Below, piece by piece: positions 42,623 through 51,770 of a stretch of DNA of 64,000 nt (its first letter is position 1; each line of letters begins with the position of its first letter). The translations under genes were made by a program, and so were the position numbers. Source of the stretch: Paenibacillus sp. JJ-100 (GTDB lineage: Bacteria; Bacillota; Bacilli; Paenibacillales; Paenibacillaceae). The stretch spans positions 62,001 to 126,000 of the forward strand of contig NZ_CAOJCM010000003.1 of the NCBI RefSeq assembly GCF_948329825.1. Reading direction: 5' to 3'. The notes beneath the pieces were generated by a model. That model made no database searches. It saw only the letters and a program-made list of their open reading frames with translations, and was not told where the DNA came from.

Positions 42623-43795
42623 TTAACGTTGATTTTCAACAGAAACGGGTGTCACTAATGTATTACCTTTGATGGGTTTGAAAATGGAAAGAACGAGAAT
42701 AATCAAACCTGCTATACCTATACCTAATATCGTGTTAAATGAAGCGCCTGTATAGAAGCCGCTGCCGAAGTAGAAAATCTCACGTAAACCTTCTGAAGCG
42801 AACCGAATAGGTACCCAAGGGCGAATGAAGTTTACGAAGAAACTTGGGAGCATTTCTGGCGGCGTCATTAGAACACCCATACCAAGCAGCATCACAACCA
42901 TGAATAAAGTAATAGCTGGTTTGCCTATCCATGCTGTAATGGCTGATACTAATAAGTAGAAGCAGAAAGCGGCAAAAGATACAAAGAAAGCAACTAGGAA
43001 ATAACTTGGCATGTTAATGCCTGCAATCTGAGCGAGCGTTGCAACAGTGAAACCTGAAAAGAGAGCAATAATTATACCGAATACGAACTGGCTGCTAATG
43101 AGGGTGAATGTTTGTTTACGTGTTAACGTTGCTCTTTCGAATCGTTTTGAAGCTGCTAAAAATAAGATGAAACCACCAATTAATGCACCCACCCATGCAG
43201 ATACTGCTAATAAGGTTGGAGCGCTCCCGTTTGCTGTAGAAGCTGTTATCGGATTGAATACTCTTTCTTCAGGGACAATAGGGTTCACAATAATTGAAGC
43301 TTGCTGAGCACTAATGTTCTCATGATCAAGTTGTGCTATAAGTGTCTCGGAGTATTCCTCATTTAAGCTAGATATAAAGCCGTTCAAGGCTGTTTTTGCA
43401 AAGTTCGAACCCGTTACATTTAATCCTTGATTAATATAAATTTGCAGTTTGGCGGGTTGATGGGTGGCTAATACATTTTGTAATGTAGCATTGTAATCTG
43501 CGGGAATGACAAGTGCTGCATAATATTCTTTGTCCGCAAATAGTGCCTCAATATTTTCTTCTTCCTCAGAGGTAAAAGCTAACATTGCTTCTGAACCTTG
43601 ATCGCCTTTGCTCATTGCTTTAACTGCTTCAAGTACTCTGTCCACATGCTGTCCTTCATCGTTAACAATTAGTGCAATGGGAAGATTCTTGACTTGCGGA
43701 TTTGCTTGCGCGAATAAGTTTACCGAAAATAGTGCAATAATTAATATAACAGCAATAGGAGCGGCCCATGCTAACTTCTCTTTAAATAATTTCAT
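42623..43795 (-). CDS. YhgE/Pip-like ABC-2 type membrane protein (DUF3533)
   Basis: A 390-residue membrane protein. One N-terminal helix (AAPIAVILIIALFSVNLF) is followed by an extracytoplasmic domain of about 170 residues (LPIALIVNDEGQHVDRVLEA), then five or six helices. This is the YhgE/Pip/DUF3533 layout. AGAGGATG lies about 8 bases before ATG 43795. It is divergent from a TetR gene with matching inverted promoter elements, the common arrangement for such exporters. The substrate is unknown. Confidence 0.85.
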   Translation of the reverse strand: MKLFKEKLAWAAPIAVILIIALFSVNLFAQANPQVKNLPIALIVNDEGQHVDRVLEAVKAMSKGDQGSEAMLAFTSEEEENIEALFADKEYYAALVIPADYNATLQNVLATHQPAKLQIYINQGLNVTGSNFAKTALNGFISSLNEEYSETLIAQLDHENISAQQASIIVNPIVPEERVFNPITASTANGSAPTLLAVSAWVGALIGGFILFLAASKRFERATLTRKQTFTLISSQFVFGIIIALFSGFTVATLAQIAGINMPSYFLVAFFVSFAAFCFYLLVSAITAWIGKPAITLFMVVMLLGMGVLMTPPEMLPSFFVNFIRPWVPIRFASEGLREIFYFGSGFYTGASFNTILGIGIAGLIILVLSIFKPIKGNTLVTPVSVENQR

Positions 43796-43810
43796 ACAAA
43801 TCTCATCCTC

Positions 43811-43913
43811 TCTCAAATTTCAACATGTTGTTCAATATTGCTTCTTTATTTTATAATCTAAGGACAAGTTGAAGCAATCAACAGAATAGACATATTGTTG
43901 AATTTTGAGAAGG
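43811..43913. promoter_or_regulatory. Symmetric operators between DUF3533 and TetR genes
   Basis: Each divergent gene is preceded by a near-identical TGTTGAA(A/T)TTTGAGA(G/A) element in its own orientation (minus strand near 43813-43829, plus strand near 43895-43910). A perfect CAACATGTTG palindrome lies at 43821-43830. These are likely sites for the TetR protein. Confidence 0.65.
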
Positions 43914-43923
43914 GGGTGTTGTT

Positions 43924-44514
43924 TTGGGCGTATACACAGAAAAAAATAGAAAAACAAAAGAGTTAATTCAAGCATCATTTATGGAAATGTTGGAACAGAA
44001 GACCTTTGATTCTATTACGGTGGGGGATATTACGAAAACAGCCAAGATTAATCGGGGAACGTTTTATCTACACTTTGTAGACAAATTTGATTTGATAAAT
44101 CAGATGGAGGGACAACTTTTTGAGCGTCTAGGCAGTCATATTGATGAATTGCAATCGAACTATTCGTCAGCACTTACATTTGAAAAAGGACAAGAGCAAC
44201 TAGCCGCCACACTGTTCAGTTCGATTAAAAAGCATGTGCCAATTTTAAAAATCTTCTTAAGTGATCATGGCAGGGCAGGTTTTCACCTTCGATTTCGAGA
44301 AGCCTTCTCAGAGAAAGTGCGAGCGAACTTGGAGAAGCATGAAACCTTCAAAGCAAATTTAAATGTCTCAATGGAGTACTTCGTATCCTTTATCACATCT
44401 GCATTTTTAGGATTAATTGAACAATGGTTTCAAAATGATTTAGACAAAACACCTGAAGAAATGACCACATTATATATTGATATTATATCCTTTATTCGGA
44501 AGGGAAATCGTTAA
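43924..44514 (+). CDS. TetR-family transcriptional regulator
   Basis: A 196-residue TetR regulator. The N-terminal helix-turn-helix is ITVGDITKTAKINRGTFYLH followed by FVDKFDLI. The C-terminal domain resembles the TetR_C_33/DUF-type domain of Bacillota efflux regulators (SLIEQWFQNDLDKTPEEM). It starts at TTG 43924, with AAGGGGGTG about 6 bases upstream. It is divergent from the DUF3533 membrane protein and probably represses it. Confidence 0.92.
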   Translation: MGVYTEKNRKTKELIQASFMEMLEQKTFDSITVGDITKTAKINRGTFYLHFVDKFDLINQMEGQLFERLGSHIDELQSNYSSALTFEKGQEQLAATLFSSIKKHVPILKIFLSDHGRAGFHLRFREAFSEKVRANLEKHETFKANLNVSMEYFVSFITSAFLGLIEQWFQNDLDKTPEEMTTLYIDIISFIRKGNR

Positions 44515-44545
44515 ACATCAGGATAAAAAATACAAGAGTCAGGCT

Positions 44546-44612
44546 GTGGCCGTTTCCCGGTATTGTACCGAGGAACGGTCGTTTTAGCTTTTTCTGCCTT
44601 TTTTTAATTATT
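44546..44612 (+). terminator. Hairpin after tetR
   Basis: CCGTTTCCCGGTA-TTG-TACCGAGGAACGG, imperfect stem, followed by several T-runs. Confidence 0.6.
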
Positions 44613-44622
44613 TTGAGTCAAC

Positions 44623-44652
44623 TGTCACAAAAAGAGCCTAAGCGGTGTAATA
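44623..44652 (+). promoter_or_regulatory. Candidate ECF-type promoter upstream of the SLH gene
   Basis: TGTCACAAAA-N11-GGTGTAATA. The same word with the same spacing precedes the ECF sigma gene at 49870-49899. GCGGTGTAATACAG is repeated directly here (44642-44655 and 44656-44669). The rest of 44670-44917 has no gene. Confidence 0.6.
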
Positions 44653-44917
44653 CAGGCGGTGTAATACAGATAGAAACAAAAGTTGAATCGCTCTATATGA
44701 TAGTCGTACGGGTCTTAGTAGATTAGAAACTCACGCAAACTCTCACTCACGATGTAAAGGGAACTATAGCTTGGTCGCCAGTTTATTTTTCGTGAATATA
44801 GGAATTTGGATATTTGTGTCGAATGATTGTTTTAGATTCAATTTAAAGTTCTTCAGTGAAGAGATTTAAAGGGTTTAAACATGATTTCATAGTCCGGAGA
44901 AAGCTGAGGAGGGTCAT

Positions 44918-47311
44918 ATGTATTTTGGGAAAAAGATAGGGATCATTGCTGTGGTGATATCCCTTATTACAGGAATGTTTTATTTTAAACCGATGGGAAC
45001 GGCCTATGCTGCCGCTCCAACAGCTACGATTGTTGTAGCCGACACCTTGCTAGCGATTGGTGAGACGTCTGTGGTGACGTTTACGTTCTCGGAAGCCGTA
45101 TCAGGTTTTAGCTTGGCAGATCTGACGTTGTCGAATGGTATACTTAGCAATCTAATGACCTCTGATAGTATAACGTATACAGCGACATTGACACCTGCTT
45201 CGGGTACGACTGCTGCATCGAACGTCATTACTCTGGATAACACAGGTGTGATAAGTATTGGAGGCGCTGCAGGCACAGGTACAACGACATCGAATAATTA
45301 CGCAGTGGATACAGTCCGGCCCACGGCAACCATTGCAGTGTACGATACGGCACTTACTGCGGGGGAAACTTCACAAGTGACGGTTACATTCTCTGAAGCT
45401 GTGACAGGTCTTACCGTTGGAGACTTGACCGTTTCGAATGGTACACTGACAGGTCTCAGCTCATCCGACGGAGGTATTATGTGGACCGCAACATTCACGC
45501 CGACAGCGAATATTAGAGAAGCGAACAATATCATCACACTCAACAATACAGGCATCAGTGATATTTCAGGGAATGCAGGTATAGGTACGACGATCTCGAA
45601 CAATTATGCGATAGATACTGTTCCATCAACGGTACCAACAGCTACGATTGTTGTAGCCGACACCTTGCTAGCGATTGGTGAGACGTCTGTGGTGACGTTT
45701 ACGTTCTCGGAAGCCGTATCAGGTTTTAGCTTGGCAGATCTGACGTTGTCGAATGGTATACTTAGCAATCTAATGACCTCTGATAGTATAACGTATACAG
45801 CGACATTGACACCTGCTTCGGGTACGACTGCTGCATCGAACGTCATTACTCTGGATAACACAGGTGTGATAAGTATTGGAGGCGCTGCAGGCACAGGTAC
45901 AACGACATCGAATAATTACACAGTGGATACAGTCCGGCCCACGGCAACCATTGCAGTGTACGATACGGCACTTACTGCGGGGGAAACTTCACAAGTGACG
46001 GTTACATTCTCTGAAGCTGTGACAGGTCTTACCGTTGGAGACTTGACCGTTTCGAATGGTACACTGACAGGTCTCAGCTCATCCGACGGAGGTATTATGT
46101 GGACCGCAACATTCACGCCGACAGCGAATATTAGAGAAGCGAACAATATCATCACACTCGACAATACAGGCATCAGTGATATTTCAGGGAATGCAGGTAT
46201 AGGTACAACCGATTCCAATCCATATTCTGTGTTCACAGTACAATCAGTACCAGCAACCACTCCGTCAAGCAGTCCGCCATATGGACCAATGGTTCCTGTA
46301 GACAATACCGTTACTTCTACAACGGGTAAAATTACGGTTCCGACAGGCAAATCAGGAATGGTTAGCTTGGGCAGGGAGATTCAAATTTGGATTCCAGCTG
46401 GAGCATCATCACAAGAACTGACGTTATCCATTGATAAAGTATTGAACATCGAAACGCTACTAAAGAATAATGAGATTCTAGTCAGTCCGGTATTCGAGCT
46501 TCACAAAAACTTCCCCGAGAACTTTCTCAAGCCGATAAAAATAACATTTTATTTCCAGTCAGCAGGCCTTGAGAGTCATCATAAGGCAGCCATATCTTAT
46601 TATGATGAAATCAACAAAACCTGGTTGAAAGTAGATGGGGGGCTTATTAACGGCGATCAAATTACAGTTGAGATTAATCACTTTACAAAATTTGCAGTTC
46701 TGGCAGTGGGTCAGACCAACGGTGAGTTCATTCGCAATAATCCTGTTGAACTGCCATCGGTACAGAGCTACAGTGACACAATTGGTCATTGGGCTGAGGA
46801 AGGAATCAAGCAAGCTTCAAGGGAAGGTATCATCACCGGGTATCCGGATGGAACATTTAGGCCTGGGAACAACGTGACACGTGCTGAATTCTCCGTCATG
46901 CTGATGAGTGCACTGAAATCAAAGGAAGTAGGAGCCGAACTGCTGTTTACTGATACAACAGAGATCGGAGCATGGGCTAAAAAGGCGACCTCACAAGCCG
47001 TACAATCTGGTATTATTAGTGGTTATCAGGACGGCACCTTCCGTCCGAATGCATATCTAACACGTGCGGAGATGGTTAAGATGGTTGCAAATGCGCTCTA
47101 TGTATCTACAGAAACACATGATACAACACCTTTTGCAGATGCGAAGATCATTCCCGAATGGGCAAAAACTTCAGTGGCGCTCCTGAAAGAACGTGGTCTT
47201 GTAAAAGGCATGGGTGCAAATCAATTCAAACCGAATGCGCAGACAACCAGAGCAGAAGCAGTCTTTCTACTGGTCAATATGCTGGAGCAGAACAATCGGA
47301 TCAATAACTAG
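44918..47311 (+). CDS. SLH-anchored surface protein with four Ig-like repeats
   Basis: A 797-residue exported protein. A signal peptide (IIAVVISLITGMFYF...AYA) is followed by four bacterial Ig-like domains of the Big_12 type (ETSVVTFTFSEAVSGFSLAD; ETSQVTVTFSEAVTGLTVGD) arranged A-B-A-B. A ZU5-like linker with KITVPTGKSGMVSLG follows, then three C-terminal SLH domains that bind pyruvylated cell-wall polymer. The A-B unit is a 618-base DNA duplication, nearly identical, so it is recent. GAGGAGGG lies about 5 bases before ATG 44918. It could be an adhesin or S-layer-associated protein. Confidence 0.92.
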   Translation: MYFGKKIGIIAVVISLITGMFYFKPMGTAYAAAPTATIVVADTLLAIGETSVVTFTFSEAVSGFSLADLTLSNGILSNLMTSDSITYTATLTPASGTTAASNVITLDNTGVISIGGAAGTGTTTSNNYAVDTVRPTATIAVYDTALTAGETSQVTVTFSEAVTGLTVGDLTVSNGTLTGLSSSDGGIMWTATFTPTANIREANNIITLNNTGISDISGNAGIGTTISNNYAIDTVPSTVPTATIVVADTLLAIGETSVVTFTFSEAVSGFSLADLTLSNGILSNLMTSDSITYTATLTPASGTTAASNVITLDNTGVISIGGAAGTGTTTSNNYTVDTVRPTATIAVYDTALTAGETSQVTVTFSEAVTGLTVGDLTVSNGTLTGLSSSDGGIMWTATFTPTANIREANNIITLDNTGISDISGNAGIGTTDSNPYSVFTVQSVPATTPSSSPPYGPMVPVDNTVTSTTGKITVPTGKSGMVSLGREIQIWIPAGASSQELTLSIDKVLNIETLLKNNEILVSPVFELHKNFPENFLKPIKITFYFQSAGLESHHKAAISYYDEINKTWLKVDGGLINGDQITVEINHFTKFAVLAVGQTNGEFIRNNPVELPSVQSYSDTIGHWAEEGIKQASREGIITGYPDGTFRPGNNVTRAEFSVMLMSALKSKEVGAELLFTDTTEIGAWAKKATSQAVQSGIISGYQDGTFRPNAYLTRAEMVKMVANALYVSTETHDTTPFADAKIIPEWAKTSVALLKERGLVKGMGANQFKPNAQTTRAEAVFLLVNMLEQNNRINN
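45017..46210 (+). repeat. 618-bp tandem duplication inside the SLH gene
   Basis: Unit 1 begins at 45017 and unit 2 at 45635 (206 codons apart). Identity is almost complete to about 46209, with only a few changes seen (for example TACGCAGTGG versus TACACAGTGG, AACAATACAGG versus GACAATACAGG). Confidence 0.92.
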
Positions 47312-47349
47312 CCGAGACGCATCATGATAGAGTTGGAACTTTTTAAGAC

Positions 47350-47376
47350 GAAGGCACCCCAGGGGTGCCTTTGTTT
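47350..47376 (+). terminator. Terminator after the SLH gene
   Basis: AAGGCACCCC / AGGGGTGCCTT stem with almost no loop, then TGTTTAG. Confidence 0.85.
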
Positions 47377-47569
47377 AGTCTTACCCAGAATATAGGACTA
47401 GGTTATTACGTCTAATTATCTTTAGTATGAAGTATGTTAAGGCATACTGTCCTACCCCTCTATTATTCTCGCAAATTTTTACATCAATTTAATATAATCT
47501 TCCACTTTTGCGATTCGGGATATGGTAAAATATTTCAGGATCTGAAATAGGAGAGGGGTTTGTTCACGG

Positions 47570-49702
47570 ATGACTTGGAAAAACGTTCTGGGGAAAAGTA
47601 CCATTCGAGTAGCTGCAACTGCATTATTACTTACACAGCTGTTTGGGGCTGTGGGTTCGGTCTCAGCTGCAGGCAAGGATGTAGAAGTTCATTTGATTGG
47701 GATCAATGACTTTCACGGCCAGCTGGATACAACATCAATGGTTAGTGATAAAAAAGCAGGATCGGCTCCAATTCTCGCAACCTACCTGAAAGAAGCTCAA
47801 GCCAAATACGAGCATTCCCTGCTATTCCACAATGGGGACTCGGTTGGTGCATCTGCTCCAGTCTCATCCCTTGATCGCGATGAGCCTACGATGGAATGGA
47901 TGAATATGATGGGCTTTGATGTGGGTTCTCTGGGGAACCATGAATTTGACCAAGGGATTGCGGCGTTAAAAGCACAAATATTCGGCGGTCTTGATCCAAA
48001 AGAGGGAAAAGTAACCCATGCTGGGGCTAAATTTGACTATGTGAATGCAAACGTCATTGATTCGTCTACTGGCAAACCCCTGATTAAACCGTATGTAATT
48101 AAAGAAGTAGGCGGCGTTAAAATCGGATTCATCGGATTAGTGACGAAAGCGACACCAAATAAAGTATCTCCAGCAGGTACGGCAGGTGTGCGTTTCTTGA
48201 GTGCTGAAGAAGAGGTTGAAGCCGTTAATAAATATGCAAAAGAATTGCAAGACCAAGGTGTAGAAACGATTATCGTGCTGGCGCATGATCCTGCATCCAC
48301 CAAAGAAGGCGTAACGACTGGGGAAGCAGCTGATCTGGCCAAAGCTCTGCCGGCTGACTCTCCTGTTGATGTTATTGTTGCGGGGGATAACCATGCTCTG
48401 GCGAATGGTGAAGTGAATGGAAAACTAATCGTTCAAGCCTATTCTTATGGTACGGCATTTGAAGATATCAAGCTGATGATTGATCCTGCTACCGGGGATG
48501 TAACTGAAAAATCGGCTACGGTGACAACGACATTCCAAGAGGGTGTAAAAGAAGACCCGGAAACTCTTGCAATCATTAAAAAATCATTGGACAAGCACCC
48601 GGAATTGACCAAACCTGTAGGTACCACAGACGGTTCTATTTTACGTACAGATGCTTACAATAACGAAGCTCCTCTAGGCAACTTAATTGCAGATGCGATG
48701 CGTCAAGCGGACTTTGGAGATAAAGCTGGCAAAGCCGACTTTGCATTTATGAATCCAGGTGGTATCCGTGCAGACTTGCCAAAAGGAGATGTAACCTTCG
48801 CTGATCTTGCGAAAATTCAACCATTCGGCAATACGCTAGTGAAACTGGAGCTGACAGGTGAACAGGTGAAAACATTGTTGCAACAACAATGGGGAACGAA
48901 TGCGGACGGTACACCTAATACGAAAACACTGCAAATCTCTGGTCTGAAGTATACCGCAGATTTCAATAAACCTGTTGCAGAGCGTGTTACAAGTCTGAGC
49001 CTGGAAGATGGCACACCGATTGATCCGCAGAAAACCTATACGGCTGTTGTGAACAACTTCATGGCTGCAGGTGGAGATAACTATAAAGTTCTGCTCGATG
49101 CAAAATCATCCTTGGCTGGCCCGATCGATCTGGATGTATTCTATCAGTACATCACAGATACAGCTAAAGGCGGTAGCATTGTTGCTAAAAATGAAGGTCG
49201 TATTACAAACGTAGCCGCAGCTACCGAAACACCAGAAGTACCAGAGGCACCTGTATCCAATGAATCGATTACTCGTGCTGAATTCGTAACTACGCTAGTA
49301 GATATGTTGAAGCTGAACGAAGTAACGACAGCTCCAAAGTTCAAAGATGTAGCAGCCGATGCAGCTTACGCTGATGCCATTGCTGAAGCCACACATGCTG
49401 GATTCATTCAAGGCTATGGTGGTAACTTCAATCCGGATCGTGATATCACCCGTGAAGAAGCGGCTACCATTCTTGCTAAGTTGTTGAAAGATCAAGTTAC
49501 AGATAAAAATGCAGCTACAGTCATTGCAGGTTTTGAGGATGGTCAAACCGTATCCAAATATGCGATTGATTCTATGGCCAAACTGATTAACAAAGGTGTT
49601 CTGGGTACAGAAGATAGCAAGTTGCTGCAACCGAAGCAAGGACTTTCTACGAATGATGCAAAAGCTTTAATCGAAAAAGCAGTTGCAGCTAAAGCCTCAT
49701 AA
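47570..49702 (+). CDS. SLH-anchored 5'-nucleotidase / metallophosphoesterase
   Basis: A 710-residue exported enzyme. The signal peptide ends near VSAAG. The metallophosphoesterase domain shows GINDFHGQLD, HNGDSVG, GNHEFDQG and AGDNHA. The 5'-nucleotidase C-terminal domain follows (LGNLIADAMRQ, NPGGIRADLP, and the substrate-binding NNFMAAGGDNY). C-terminal SLH-type repeats (SITRAEFVTTLVDML, YGGNFNPDRDITREEAATIL) anchor it to the cell wall. It releases phosphate and nucleosides from extracellular nucleotides. GGAGAGGGG precedes the ATG by about 10 bases. A long hairpin follows at 49765. Confidence 0.94.
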   Translation: MTWKNVLGKSTIRVAATALLLTQLFGAVGSVSAAGKDVEVHLIGINDFHGQLDTTSMVSDKKAGSAPILATYLKEAQAKYEHSLLFHNGDSVGASAPVSSLDRDEPTMEWMNMMGFDVGSLGNHEFDQGIAALKAQIFGGLDPKEGKVTHAGAKFDYVNANVIDSSTGKPLIKPYVIKEVGGVKIGFIGLVTKATPNKVSPAGTAGVRFLSAEEEVEAVNKYAKELQDQGVETIIVLAHDPASTKEGVTTGEAADLAKALPADSPVDVIVAGDNHALANGEVNGKLIVQAYSYGTAFEDIKLMIDPATGDVTEKSATVTTTFQEGVKEDPETLAIIKKSLDKHPELTKPVGTTDGSILRTDAYNNEAPLGNLIADAMRQADFGDKAGKADFAFMNPGGIRADLPKGDVTFADLAKIQPFGNTLVKLELTGEQVKTLLQQQWGTNADGTPNTKTLQISGLKYTADFNKPVAERVTSLSLEDGTPIDPQKTYTAVVNNFMAAGGDNYKVLLDAKSSLAGPIDLDVFYQYITDTAKGGSIVAKNEGRITNVAAATETPEVPEAPVSNESITRAEFVTTLVDMLKLNEVTTAPKFKDVAADAAYADAIAEATHAGFIQGYGGNFNPDRDITREEAATILAKLLKDQVTDKNAATVIAGFEDGQTVSKYAIDSMAKLINKGVLGTEDSKLLQPKQGLSTNDAKALIEKAVAAKAS

Positions 49703-49764
49703 TCGAGAACAGAATCATATCGTCGTGTAAAACAGGAGAATACATTTTTCTGTAGTGGATATAA

Positions 49765-49832
49765 GCACCCTTCTATATGTAAACCTCTCGTTAATTGTGT
49801 CATGAAAGGTTTATTTAGAAGAGTGCTTTTTC
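49765..49832 (+). terminator. Long hairpin after the 5'-nucleotidase gene
   Basis: AAGCAC..TTCTA / TAGAAG..GTGCTT outer arms with an inner AAACCT / AGGTTT pair, ending in TTTTTCC. Confidence 0.7.
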
Positions 49833-49869
49833 CTATATAAAATGTTTTTTTTATTTATTTTGATGCTGT

Positions 49870-49899
49870 TGTCACAAAATGATCTGCTCTGGTGTAGTA
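49870..49899 (+). promoter_or_regulatory. Candidate autoregulatory ECF promoter
   Basis: TGTCACAAAA-N11-GGTGTAGTA about 28 bases before the sigma gene. The same element precedes the SLH gene at 44623. Upstream flanks (TTATTTTGA) also match. Confidence 0.65.
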
Positions 49900-49927
49900 A
49901 GAGTGTAGGCAGGAGGAGGTAAGACTT

Positions 49928-50515
49928 TTGGATAAAGACTACGTAGCATCCAAATCAAACTCAGAAGAAATTGAAATGTTAGTTGAACGAACTAAACATG
50001 GGGATAAGGAAGCTTTTGCTTCAATTATAAAAACCTTTGAAAAACCAATGTATATCTATTGTTACCATATACTCAAAAACAAGGAAGAGGCCGAGGATGC
50101 AGCACAAGAGATATTTATTAGAGTGTATGAACAGATACATAGGTATCGGCCGAATATGTCATTTTCGGCATGGCTGTACAAAATTGCCTACAATTACAGT
50201 CTGAATCAAATTCGCAGCAAAAAAAGATGGTTCCAATTCATAGATCGTTATAAATATGACCAATCTGAGGCATCGACTGAAGAAGTAGAGAGCCAAACCA
50301 CACTAAAGGAATTTCTAAATTTACTGACTACCGAAGAGAGAAATATATTGGTTCTGCGGGCCATTCAACATTATCACTTTAATGAGATCGGTGAAATCAT
50401 GAATATGAAGCCGGCAACCGTTCGCAAAAAATATGAACGCCTTCGCAGAAAGCTACAATCAAAGGATGTTCTTGAAGGAGGAAAAGTGAATGCGTCAATT
50501 ACCAGATCGATCTAA
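49928..50515 (+). CDS. ECF-type RNA polymerase sigma factor
   Basis: A 195-residue sigma-70 family protein of ECF layout. Region 2 is present (EDAAQEIFIRVYEQIHRYRP, then FSAWLYKIAYNYSLNQIR), and region 4 is HFNEIGEIMNMKPATVRKKY. It starts at TTG 49928, with AGGAGGAGGT about 7 bases upstream. Its last 26 bases overlap the downstream anti-sigma gene, so synthesis is coupled. The likely autoregulatory promoter is at 49870-49899. The signal it answers is unknown, but neighbours suggest cell-envelope control. Confidence 0.94.
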   Translation: MDKDYVASKSNSEEIEMLVERTKHGDKEAFASIIKTFEKPMYIYCYHILKNKEEAEDAAQEIFIRVYEQIHRYRPNMSFSAWLYKIAYNYSLNQIRSKKRWFQFIDRYKYDQSEASTEEVESQTTLKEFLNLLTTEERNILVLRAIQHYHFNEIGEIMNMKPATVRKKYERLRRKLQSKDVLEGGKVNASITRSI

Positions 50516-51536
50516 ACGATTAAGTATTCACGAAGTGGAACAAATGATTCGGGATACAGAGACGCCTGAGCACAGCATGAGTGATCAGGTTGTAAGAAGG
50601 CTTAACTCCAAAAGTGTACGATCACAACGGCCATTCTTCACAAGAAGAGTGGGAGTCATCACAGCAGCATTGGTTGCTTTTTGTGTGTCGCTAACTCCTG
50701 TCGTGGCCCAAACTATAGAACGGCTATCCTTGCAAGGATATGTCAATCCATTTATCAAAGAAATGGAGGAAAATCCAAAAGAAAAGGCAGATACACTGTT
50801 TGCAACAAGTTTAAGTTTGGATGGGGATAAGATTAAGAATTTTCATTCGGGAATGATTAGCTTTGATGACATTAAGGATCAGGAGTTTAAGAGCCAGTTG
50901 CAAAGGGTTTGGGATGAGATTTTCCCTCAAGGAGGAAAAATTAATGATGTAGTTATGTATCAATATATGCCTGACCAATATAAGATCGAGGCGATGAACG
51001 AAAATAGATCTATCACATTCCTCCAGGGTAACTGGACGTATGCCTCACAACCTATTCGAGAGAACCAGGTTCCAGATGCCACAAAAGATGCTGCAGATCA
51101 AGTGTTCAATAAACTGGGTGATTTTAAACAGACTAAGCGGTCAGTGAGTCGAATGATCCTAAGACCCGATCAAAACCCGGTGTATAAGTTCGTGTATAAG
51201 ACAAACAAGGGAACTGTCCTCGTTGATGTACAAAAAAATACGAACCAGATCACAAGACTAGTAGCCTTCCCGTTGTCGGATCAACTTGATAAATTGGATG
51301 ATAAAAATAAATATAATGAATTAGTCGAGCAAACCAGATCAATTGAACTGGATAAAGTTCGTGAGGAAACTGTGAAACAAGCTAAAGCATGGATGAATTT
51401 GGACTTAGCTGATTATAGCGTATCCAAAAAAGAATACCGGTTTGATACATTAGAATTCACCAAATCGGGTTCTCCAGACGTGACTGCGGTGTACACCTCT
51501 AAAGGGAAGATCTACTATATTGAGATTGAGCTATAG
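50490..51536 (+). CDS. Transmembrane anti-sigma factor with large ectodomain
   Basis: A 348-residue protein with a cytoplasmic part of about 50 residues (LSIHEVEQMIRDTETPEHSM), one membrane helix (residues 53-74, VGVITAALVAFCVSLTPVVA) and a 270-residue outer domain. It has no HxxxCxxC zinc motif. Its position, overlapping the sigma gene by 26 bases with AAGGAGG upstream, makes it the anti-sigma factor. The ectodomain is homologous to the two secreted proteins that follow: SQLQRVWDEIFPQG matches TKLKETWDALFPGE, and AWMNLDLADYS matches YMLNLDLKGYK. I know no named family for it. Confidence 0.88.
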   Translation: MRQLPDRSKRLSIHEVEQMIRDTETPEHSMSDQVVRRLNSKSVRSQRPFFTRRVGVITAALVAFCVSLTPVVAQTIERLSLQGYVNPFIKEMEENPKEKADTLFATSLSLDGDKIKNFHSGMISFDDIKDQEFKSQLQRVWDEIFPQGGKINDVVMYQYMPDQYKIEAMNENRSITFLQGNWTYASQPIRENQVPDATKDAADQVFNKLGDFKQTKRSVSRMILRPDQNPVYKFVYKTNKGTVLVDVQKNTNQITRLVAFPLSDQLDKLDDKNKYNELVEQTRSIELDKVREETVKQAKAWMNLDLADYSVSKKEYRFDTLEFTKSGSPDVTAVYTSKGKIYYIEIEL

Positions 51537-51576
51537 GGGATTGCAGGAATTAGGCTGGATTAGATCATAAGCTGCG

Positions 51577-51693
51577 AGCTGAATTAAGCTGAATTGCCTG
51601 ACAAACTGAACGGGGTACTGCTCGGTTTAAGGCGGAGAGAGGAGGTGACAAATTCTGTTTTTTGTAAGACTCAGTAAGATTCAGTAAGACTCA
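51577..51693 (+). repeat. Two sets of 10-bp tandem repeats upstream of the secreted paralogue
   Basis: AGCTGAATTA / AGCTGAATTG at 51577-51596, and GTAAGACTCA / GTAAGATTCA / GTAAGACTCA at 51664-51693. Ten-base periodic repeats could be stacked regulator sites. Confidence 0.6.
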
Positions 51694-51770
51694 CATCAAC
51701 ATGATGGAAACATTTTAATAAAAATGCGAGTAAGCAAAATAAAAAAACAAAACAAAGGAGTTTTATAACC

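Noticed and set aside
45004..46350. Series of minus-strand frames across the Ig-like repeats
   Set aside because: They are antisense shadows of the repeated adhesin domains; low-complexity Val/Ala/Ser content and duplication with the repeat show this.
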